From positions 1 to 5,933 of the forward strand of contig CAOKFJ010000130.1 in NCBI GenBank assembly GCA_948467695.1: 5,933 nucleotides of DNA, written 5' to 3'. Below are positions 1 to 5,042 of this stretch, one piece after another. Both the position numbers and the translations under genes were made by a program. The notes under the pieces were generated by a model. The model was not told the origin of the DNA. It searched no databases and saw only the letters and a program-made list of their open reading frames with translations. Origin of the DNA: an uncultured Allobaculum sp. Its GTDB lineage: Bacteria; Bacillota_I; Bacilli_A; Erysipelotrichales; Erysipelotrichaceae. The stretch's first letter is position 1, and every line of letters starts with the position of its first letter.

Positions 1-159
1 GTGCGCATGAAAGGCGGACACAAGCGCTTCGAGCTCGTCAAACGAGCAGAGCGCGCGGCACCTTGCGCAAAACGGAGGCACGCCTGCGACAACTGCGTCA
101 GGCTTTGCCGCAAGAATGGACTGGATTTCATCCAGTGAATCTAAAGCTAGGATAAACAT
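1..159 (-). CDS. Peptidase U32-like protein, N-terminal fragment (runs off left edge)
   Basis: Reading the minus strand from the ATG at 159 gives 53 open codons with no stop before the window ends, so only the N-terminus is present. The start is supported by GGAGG six bases upstream and a good promoter just beyond it. The order of elements resembles the beginning of U32-family proteins: a hydrophobic first strand (MFILALDSLDE), then PDAVVAG, then an aromatic/Cys/Arg stretch (PFCARCRALCSF), then an acidic helix (DELEALVSAFHAH). In U32 proteins such a pattern forms the first strand-helix unit of a TIM-barrel-like fold. Known family roles include collagenase-like peptidases and tRNA or ubiquinone hydroxylation factors; which applies here cannot be told. 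Three cysteines (31, 34, 38; CX2CX3C) are unusual so close to the N-terminus. The family call rests on pattern memory over a short fragment and is tentative; that this is a real coding start is much more secure. Confidence 0.5.
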   Translation of the reverse strand, partial: MFILALDSLDEIQSILAAKPDAVVAGVPPFCARCRALCSFDELEALVSAFHAH

Positions 160-165
160 AAGGTA

Positions 166-170
166 CCTCC
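166..170 (-). promoter_or_regulatory. Ribosome binding site GGAGG of the U32-like gene
   Basis: On the minus strand GGAGG is followed by six bases (TACCTT) and then ATG. This near-ideal Shine-Dalgarno spacing fixes the start of the truncated left-hand gene at 159. Confidence 0.8.
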
Positions 171-179
171 ATTTCACCT

Positions 180-208
180 ATTATAAGGAAGGCTTTACCA
201 ATCGCCAA
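180..208 (-). promoter_or_regulatory. Sigma-A-type promoter of the U32-like gene
   Basis: The minus strand carries a perfect -10 box TATAAT (positions 185 to 180). Exactly 17 bases upstream lies TTGGCG (208 to 203), which matches four of six positions of the TTGACA -35 box. Transcription would start near 173 and leave a leader of about 14 bases that holds little more than the GGAGG site. A weaker cre-like sequence (TCAAAGCGTTTTAA, 210-223) lies immediately upstream of the -35 box, but it misses two consensus positions. Confidence 0.65.
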
Positions 209-325
209 ATCAAAGCGTTTTAAACCCTGCAGACTCATGCGGATTCGAATACTGGAGCATGTACGCCGTTCACACGCACGCCATTTCTATGAGCGCTGTA
301 TGCACTGCCGTAATTGAGGATCGGC

Positions 326-339
326 TGAAAGCGGACACA
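326..339 (+). promoter_or_regulatory. Candidate cre (CcpA operator) upstream of galM
   Basis: The sequence TGAAAGCGGACACA fits every fixed position of the 14-base core of the cre consensus used for Firmicute CcpA (TGNAANCGNWNNCW). The optional flanking W is missing, as the preceding base is C. It ends about 40 bases before the likely galM -10 box and so lies just upstream of that promoter. A CcpA site here would tie the epimerase gene to carbon catabolite control. The consensus is degenerate, so chance occurrence is possible. Confidence 0.4.
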
Positions 340-379
340 TTTTTTTCAATGCGTATGCCACATTGAACGTTTTTGACGA

Positions 380-385
380 TACAAT
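380..385 (+). promoter_or_regulatory. Probable -10 box of galM
   Basis: TACAAT matches five of six bases of TATAAT and would start transcription near 392, about 26 bases before the galM ATG and just ahead of its ribosome binding site. The -35 position at 17-base spacing (357-362, GCCACA) keeps only the ACA half of TTGACA. The promoter would therefore be weak or need an activator. Confidence 0.35.
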
Positions 386-401
386 GGAACGAGAACGAAA
401 T

Positions 402-408
402 GAAAGGA
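402..408 (+). promoter_or_regulatory. Ribosome binding site of galM, decides the start codon
   Basis: GAAAGGA ends nine bases before the ATG at 418. The open frame continues upstream to a TTG at 373, but that codon has no purine-rich site at a suitable distance. The conserved protein sequence also begins only at the ATG, so 418 is preferred. Confidence 0.7.
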
Positions 409-417
409 ATCTCAATC

Positions 418-1431
418 ATGATTAAATGTATCGAACAGCGTCCGGACGGTATCTGTCTGTACGAAATGGAAAACGACGAGCTGCGCGTCGTTGTCACAAG
501 CTATGGCGTTACGCTCATGGAAATCGACATGAAAGAAGCGGATGGCACATGGCAGAATGTGATCCTCGGCTACCCGACAGTCGAAGACTACATGGCGAAA
601 AGCGGAACCTACTTCGGCGCTCTTGTCGGCCGTGTATGCAACCGTCTTGCAAAAGGCGAATACACACTCAACGGCAAAAACTACACCTGCGCCATCAACA
701 ACGGTCCCAACTCGCTCCACGGCGGTCTGGAAGGCTTCTCCTATAAAAACTTCGACTCGAAAATTGAAGGCGACAAACTTGTCTTCACCTACGTGTCCAA
801 AGATGGCGAAGAAGGCTATCCCGGCACACTGACACTGACCTGCACGCTTGAACTTGGAAAAGACACGCTCAATATCATCTACGACGCCAACAGCGATGCA
901 GACTCTCTGCTCAATCTCACCCAGCACACCTACTTCAACCTCAACGGCATGGACAGCGATGCCGGCGATCACCTGATGCAGATCAACGCGCTGCGTCATG
1001 GTCTGGTTGACGCGGATGGGCTTTGCATGGGCAAATTCCGCGAAGTGGAAGGCACACCGCTCGATTTCCGCACACTCGCTCCTGTAAAACAGGGCTTTGA
1101 TCTGAGCGACTGGAATGTCAAAAACGCATTCGGCATCGACCATCACTTTGTACTTGAAGACGGCGCTCCCGCGCTGGTTCTTGTTGATCCCGTATCCAAG
1201 CGTAAAGTTGAAGTGGAAACCACTCTTCCCGGTGTTCAGGTCTACTCCGGAAACTACATCGATCCCTGCCAGGGACGCGATGGAAAAACCTATGCGCAGC
1301 ACTGGGGTATCGCGGTTGAACCGCAGATGCTTCCCGACTCCATTCACAACCAGGAGCATCCCGATGTCATTCTTCGCAAAGGCGAAGCGTTCCATCATGA
1401 AATCCTCTACCGCTTCTCGCGCGAGGACTAA
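418..1431 (+). CDS. galM: Aldose 1-epimerase (galactose mutarotase)
   Basis: This 337-residue protein matches the usual GalM length of about 340 residues. The enzyme interconverts the alpha and beta anomers of galactose (and glucose) in the cytoplasm. It supplies alpha-galactose to galactokinase after a beta-galactosidase has released the beta form. Family hallmarks, in order: GRVCNR (Arg76), the substrate His in NSLHGG (His101), the catalytic acid His in LTQHTYFNLNG (His170), the substrate Asp in GIDHHF (Asp241), VQVYSGNYI, and the catalytic base Glu in GIAVEPQMLPD (Glu301). Both catalytic residues align in place with His170 and Glu304 of the well-studied Lactococcus lactis enzyme. No signal peptide is seen, so it is cytosolic. 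The gene stands alone, converges on lacZ, and ends about 40 bases before a hairpin terminator. A cre-like element lies upstream. The mutarotase call is very secure; the preferred sugar is inferred from the lacZ neighbour. Confidence 0.95.
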   Translation: MIKCIEQRPDGICLYEMENDELRVVVTSYGVTLMEIDMKEADGTWQNVILGYPTVEDYMAKSGTYFGALVGRVCNRLAKGEYTLNGKNYTCAINNGPNSLHGGLEGFSYKNFDSKIEGDKLVFTYVSKDGEEGYPGTLTLTCTLELGKDTLNIIYDANSDADSLLNLTQHTYFNLNGMDSDAGDHLMQINALRHGLVDADGLCMGKFREVEGTPLDFRTLAPVKQGFDLSDWNVKNAFGIDHHFVLEDGAPALVLVDPVSKRKVEVETTLPGVQVYSGNYIDPCQGRDGKTYAQHWGIAVEPQMLPDSIHNQEHPDVILRKGEAFHHEILYRFSRED

Positions 1432-1471
1432 TTTGCACCGATAGGTCTTATCAGAATTCATCAAGCAATAA

Positions 1472-1517
1472 CGGGCACTGCCGCACAGTTGAAACTGCAG
1501 CAGTGCCCGATTTTCTT
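1472..1517 (+). terminator. Intrinsic terminator after galM, possibly shared with lacZ
   Basis: CGGGCACTGC (1472-1481) pairs perfectly with GCAGTGCCCG (1500-1509). The loop contains a further CAGT/ACTG pairing, and ATTTTCTT follows on the plus strand. This is a typical Rho-independent terminator for galM. Read on the minus strand, the same hairpin is followed by TTATTGCTT, a weaker T-tract, so it may also stop transcripts coming out of lacZ, whose stop codon lies 45 bases away. No better lacZ terminator is visible. Confidence 0.85.
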
Positions 1518-1553
1518 GTCAGTATGTATAGCGTAATGCCCGCCGGGCGCAGA

Positions 1554-4500
1554 CTAAGCCTGCTCTTTTGTTTCCTGTTCGGCTGGAGCTTCGCCATCAG
1601 GCGTCTCGCCTTGAATGTCCGAAAGCACATTGCGCTTTGACTCAAGACTGGGATCTTCCATGCTCGCTGCCTTTTCAACTGGCGCGGCGATTTCCACCTC
1701 TTCAGTGACTGGGTCGGCGGGATTCGCATTTTCTTCATTTGCGTCATCCAGTATTTCCTCTTCGAAGGAGATCAGGAAATTGAGCGAACGCTTTTTCGAT
1801 GCCGCAAGACGATCCGATGCCGGTACAGGAGATCCCCACGAGTCGATACCGCCTACACCCATGTGGCGTGCGGCAATGCGAACCCATGTTCCGCTTGATG
1901 CCGGAAGTTCTTCCTGATGATCCGCGCTTTGCAGTTCGGCAAAAGAATACGGCAGAACCGAAATTTCGAAAGGAAGGCTTGTTCTGGAAAAGCGCATCGT
2001 CTGCTCTTCATCGTGCAGATCGAGCCATCGCACGCCGGTGCGGTTTCCGCTTTCCTGCGGCTTGAGATAGGGCTGAAGATTATCTTCCGCATTGTCTTCA
2101 AAAACATCCAGCCTTGCGCCGCAAGAGCGATCTGTATAGTTTTCCATCGGTCCATACCCGTAGTAGGTGAAAGCAGCGGCTGCTTTGGGAAGTTTGAATT
2201 CCATACCGAATACGGGAAGATCAGGCATGTAGCGCACAGCGGGAAGTTCGAGTTTCACACCAAGCACTCCAGGCGCGCTGACAACGTAGGTCAGGGTCAC
2301 CCAGCTTGAGGACATAAACGGATATGGCAGCGACAGGCGATAGATGACCTGCTCAAAACCGCGTTCTTCATCGATTTCAATGGTGCGGTCGATTGTTTTG
2401 GAAAAAAGAGACGCTGCATACCATACAGCCGAACTCTGATCAAATTCGAATCCGCGTTCATTGTCGGTATACGCATGAGAGAAGACGGGTTTCGGCATTT
2501 TATCCAGCCATTCTCTGTTCCCTTTTCGAATCGATACAAGTCCCTGCTGATTGAACAGAAAACGGATGTCGCCGTACTGCGCGCCGAAGTATTCTCTTCC
2601 CTGCACGAATTTCATGCCGTTTTCCAGAGGATGCGAAATCTGCGGCTTGCGGATGACTTTCTGTCCGAACGCGATCTCGTATCCTTCAGGCGCATAAGCT
2701 GTATCATGCGCGAGATGCGCTGTTACTGTGCATACACTCTCTTCGCTCGTGTTTCTCCAGTCGAGATGCACGTGCTTGTACTGCCCCGGGAAAATACGGA
2801 CATCGAATTCATGCGAATAGATCACGCGGTCCTCGATTTTCTGAACCGCCTTGAAGTGATACTGACGTGTCGTCGTGAACAGATTTGTATTGAGAATCTG
2901 CACACCGTTTTCGTTTGGCAAAATGCGCAGGGGTGCATAGAGTGCTTTGACTTCCTGCAGTTTTGCCGAAGGGGTGCGATCGGCAAAGAAGATGCCGTTG
3001 CCGGAGAAATTGCCGTTGTTTGGACGATCATAGAAATCTCCGCCATAGCCAAGCATCTCGATGCCGTTTTTGGTCACAGGCAAAGCCTGATCGGCAAAGT
3101 CCCAGATGAAGCCTCCCTGATACTGTTCATATTCTTCAAGCCGGCTGTAGCGGTACATGCCGCCAAGGGAATTTCCCATGGCATGCATGTATTCGCAAAG
3201 GATAACCGGCTTGACCGGTCCGGCTTTCAGGATGCTTTCAATTTCATCGGGCGAAGCGTACATGCGGCTGATCACATCCGTGCAGCCGCTGTAGTCTTCG
3301 CTTCGAAAGCAGCTTTCGTAATGAATGAGACGATCCGGATCGGCAACACGAAACCATGCCGCTTCTTCAAGAAGATCATCGCCATACCATGATTCGTTGC
3401 CAAGCGACCAGAACAGGATGGAAGGATGGTTTTTATCGCGCATGAACATCGCTTTGGCGCGTTCCATGACGGCTTTTTTCCAGACGGGTTTGTTTCCGGG
3501 AAGCGGATCCTGCGGATCTTCCGTAAATCCCGCCTGCCATGTGCCATGCGTTTCAATGTTTGCTTCATCCATGACATACAGACCGTATTCATCGCAAAGA
3601 TCGTACAGTTCCTCGCGGTTTGGATAGTGGCTTGTACGAAGAGCATTGATGTTGTTGCGCTTCATCAAAATCACGTCATTTTCAATCTGCTCGACTGTCT
3701 GGACACGTCCGCTCATCGGCGAGAATTCGTGACGGTTGACACCATGCAGCATCAGCCGCTTGCCGTTGAGAAGAATGACGCCGCCCTCGATTTTGATTTG
3801 GCGGATACCGACTCTCTGGCGGATCGTTTCACACACATTGCGGTTTTCATCCAGCACATCAATGACCAGCTCATAGAGATTGGGTACTTCCGCCGACCAC
3901 AGTTTTGCATGATCCAGATGAAGCGCAATCGAACGCACATCAATCTGTTCGGCAAATAGCAAAGCATCATCAGGATCGTACAGACGAAGGGCAAAAGATG
4001 ATGCGCCATGATCTTTCAGCCGCAGTTCGATTGCCGCTTCATCAAGCTGTTCATTGACCTTGGTTCGAATCATGAAATCTTCGAGGTATACCGATTTTCG
4101 CCCTTCAAGCTTTACCGAGCGGAAAATACCGGCAAAACGGAAGAAGTCCTGATCTTCCAGCCAGCTTCCGCTTGAAAACTGGAAAACCAGCACGCTTAGA
4201 CGATTGTCTTTCTCTTTGATCAGACTGGTGACATCAAAAGCTGCCGGTGTGAATGAATCGGTGCTGTATCCCACAAACGTTCCATTCAGCCATACGTAAA
4301 ACGCGCTTTCCACACCATCAAAAACAAGCCGGACATTCTCGCGTTCCAGATCGGGATCCAGGTCAAAATCGAGAACGTATTGCGCGTGCAGATTGTGTTC
4401 GGGTGTTTTTCCATAGGGCACTTCTTCAGTGCCATCCCACGGATACGCTGTATTGGTGTACTGAATCTGTCCGTGTCCGTGCATTTGAAGATGCGCGGGC

Positions 4501-4727
4501 ACAGGGATATCGTCAAAAGAAGAAACATCTCCCATCATCTGCTCTCCAAGAGTCGCAAAAGTATCCTCATCGAGCGGTTCTTCTCCCGTTTTTACTTTCC
4601 AGATGCCATCGAGCAGCTGCTCGCATTCTTTTCTGGCTATCGTTCGGTGCATCGATGAATGAGGCTCCAATCGGTTGATCTGCGTAATCATTGGATCATT
4701 AAGCCATGCCAGTTCAGGTACTGTCAT
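1554..4727 (-). CDS. lacZ: Beta-galactosidase, LacZ type (GH2), with acidic C-terminal tail
   Basis: This 1057-residue cytosolic enzyme would hydrolyse terminal beta-galactosides such as lactose to galactose plus the aglycone, by a retaining mechanism. The domain order is that of E. coli LacZ (1023 residues): sugar-binding jelly roll about 35-205 (with LEDQDFFR and GIFRSV), immunoglobulin-like about 210-310, TIM barrel about 312-600, a linking beta domain about 605-700, and the 'small chain' beta-sandwich about 712-990. Active-site motifs are intact: DEANIETHG (Glu392 and His394, Mg2+ ligands), WSLGNES (acid/base Glu445), ILCEYMHAMGNS (nucleophile Glu512), FADRTP (Phe581) and, in the small-chain domain, GYGPMENY and MGVGGIDSWG (Trp964, the counterpart of E. 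coli Trp999). The start at 4727 is chosen because AGGAGGG precedes it; an in-frame ATG at 4769 has no such site and would add only 14 basic residues. There is no signal peptide or membrane segment. Odd feature: about 65 extra residues after the catalytic fold (from about 993), rich in Glu, Ala and Pro. Confidence 0.96.
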   Translation of the reverse strand: MTVPELAWLNDPMITQINRLEPHSSMHRTIARKECEQLLDGIWKVKTGEEPLDEDTFATLGEQMMGDVSSFDDIPVPAHLQMHGHGQIQYTNTAYPWDGTEEVPYGKTPEHNLHAQYVLDFDLDPDLERENVRLVFDGVESAFYVWLNGTFVGYSTDSFTPAAFDVTSLIKEKDNRLSVLVFQFSSGSWLEDQDFFRFAGIFRSVKLEGRKSVYLEDFMIRTKVNEQLDEAAIELRLKDHGASSFALRLYDPDDALLFAEQIDVRSIALHLDHAKLWSAEVPNLYELVIDVLDENRNVCETIRQRVGIRQIKIEGGVILLNGKRLMLHGVNRHEFSPMSGRVQTVEQIENDVILMKRNNINALRTSHYPNREELYDLCDEYGLYVMDEANIETHGTWQAGFTEDPQDPLPGNKPVWKKAVMERAKAMFMRDKNHPSILFWSLGNESWYGDDLLEEAAWFRVADPDRLIHYESCFRSEDYSGCTDVISRMYASPDEIESILKAGPVKPVILCEYMHAMGNSLGGMYRYSRLEEYEQYQGGFIWDFADQALPVTKNGIEMLGYGGDFYDRPNNGNFSGNGIFFADRTPSAKLQEVKALYAPLRILPNENGVQILNTNLFTTTRQYHFKAVQKIEDRVIYSHEFDVRIFPGQYKHVHLDWRNTSEESVCTVTAHLAHDTAYAPEGYEIAFGQKVIRKPQISHPLENGMKFVQGREYFGAQYGDIRFLFNQQGLVSIRKGNREWLDKMPKPVFSHAYTDNERGFEFDQSSAVWYAASLFSKTIDRTIEIDEERGFEQVIYRLSLPYPFMSSSWVTLTYVVSAPGVLGVKLELPAVRYMPDLPVFGMEFKLPKAAAAFTYYGYGPMENYTDRSCGARLDVFEDNAEDNLQPYLKPQESGNRTGVRWLDLHDEEQTMRFSRTSLPFEISVLPYSFAELQSADHQEELPASSGTWVRIAARHMGVGGIDSWGSPVPASDRLAASKKRSLNFLISFEEEILDDANEENANPADPVTEEVEIAAPVEKAASMEDPSLESKRNVLSDIQGETPDGEAPAEQETKEQA

Positions 4728-4732
4728 CAAAT

Positions 4733-4739
4733 CCCTCCT
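4733..4739 (-). promoter_or_regulatory. Ribosome binding site of lacZ, decides the start codon
   Basis: The minus strand reads AGGAGGG, then ATTTG, then ATG at 4727. This strong, correctly spaced site selects 4727 over the upstream in-frame ATG at 4769, whose 14 extra residues (MVLRAFGRKDRRDL) overlap this region and are not typical of LacZ N-termini. Confidence 0.85.
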
Positions 4740-4802
4740 GTCCTTACGCCCAAACGCCCTCAAGACCATTCATTTTTAAACGGCAGTTCTCTTGCGTTTT
4801 CC

Positions 4803-4821
4803 CTCTTTGAAATTCGAAGAG
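4803..4821. promoter_or_regulatory. 19-bp near-perfect palindrome, putative operator of lacZ
   Basis: CTCTTTGAAATTCGAAGAG equals its own reverse complement at all but one base pair, counting outward from the central A4812. It is flanked by TTTTCC and AAAAG, which keep the region A/T-rich. It is centred about 85 bases upstream of the lacZ start codon, where an operator or activator site would be expected. As RNA it would form a stem with no following U-tract, so a terminator is unlikely. The regulator family cannot be named. Confidence 0.4.
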
Positions 4822-4881
4822 AAAAGCATTCGATTTACGGCCGTTTGGATGGATGTATGAGTGAGGAGTGAGCGGTATTTT

Positions 4882-4955
4882 GATTGTTTATCTTCTTTCA
4901 GGATACCAGTTCTTCGCTCATCGTTTTCAAAATATGCCACGTATCGTAAACAATC
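4882..4955. repeat. Nested inverted repeat between lacZ and its upstream neighbour
   Basis: GATTGTTTA (4882-4890) is the exact reverse complement of TAAACAATC (4947-4955). Inside this pair, GATAC (4902-4906) is the reverse complement of GTATC (4941-4945). The two layers could fold as one 9-bp plus 5-bp structure with a one-sided internal loop and a 34-base apical region, or act as paired protein-binding sites. No U-tract follows on either strand, so it is not a terminator. Confidence 0.35.
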
Positions 4956-4963
4956 TGAACATC

Positions 4964-4997
4964 AAAAAGCGGCGGCAGGTGCATGACCTGCCGCCGC
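4964..4997 (-). terminator. Strong intrinsic terminator of the CBM32/FIVAR gene
   Basis: On the minus strand a perfect 12-bp GC-rich stem (arms at 4986-4997 and 4969-4980, loop of five bases) is followed directly by TTTTT (4968 to 4964). It begins about 45 bases after the stop codon at 5043. This separates the secreted-protein gene from lacZ, although both run in the same direction. On the plus strand only AGTTTGTT follows, a poor tail. Confidence 0.93.
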
Positions 4998-5042
4998 AGT
5001 TTGTTATGTAAATGAGATTGATCCAAAGAGACTCAGAAAGGC

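Larger units (their letters stand above)
4728..5042. other. Intergenic region between lacZ and the CBM32/FIVAR gene
   Basis: This 315-base stretch contains no credible gene on either strand. Going from lacZ outwards it holds the lacZ ribosome binding site, an A/T-rich patch at 4770-4780 (minus-strand TTTAAAAATGA) that could be a poor -10 box, a 19-base palindrome (4803-4821), an 8-base palindrome ACGGCCGT (4837-4844), a tandem GAGTGAG pair (4859-4872), a nested inverted repeat (4882-4955), and the terminator of the right-hand gene (4964-4997). I could not find a convincing -35/-10 pair for lacZ. Its promoter therefore lies here but is either weak and activator-dependent or of a type I do not recognise. 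Confidence 0.6.

Noticed and set aside
373..417. TTG start at 373 for GalM
   Set aside because: No Shine-Dalgarno sequence is seen before it, it would lie upstream of the likely -10 box, and GalM family similarity begins at the ATG at 418.
412..1464. 350-codon open frame on the minus strand opposite galM
   Set aside because: It mirrors galM almost end to end, has no recognisable domain and no ribosome binding site of note, and covers conserved GalM catalytic codons. It is a by-product of codon bias in the real gene.
1538..1548. Small GCCC/GGGC hairpin just after the lacZ stop codon
   Set aside because: The stem is only four base pairs with a three-base loop and no T-tract on the minus strand, so it is not a credible terminator by itself.
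2475..3392. 305-codon open frame on the plus strand inside lacZ
   Set aside because: It lies antisense to the GH2 catalytic barrel, gives a composition without known motifs and has no promoter or ribosome binding site that stands out.
4728..4769. N-terminal extension of LacZ from the ATG at 4769
   Set aside because: The extra 14 residues are basic and unlike LacZ starts, the upstream ATG has no good ribosome binding site, and AGGAGGG lies exactly before the ATG at 4727.
4659..4871. 70-codon plus-strand open frame spanning the lacZ start and upstream region
   Set aside because: Half of it is antisense to lacZ, it crosses the lacZ regulatory region, and its translation shows no recognisable feature.
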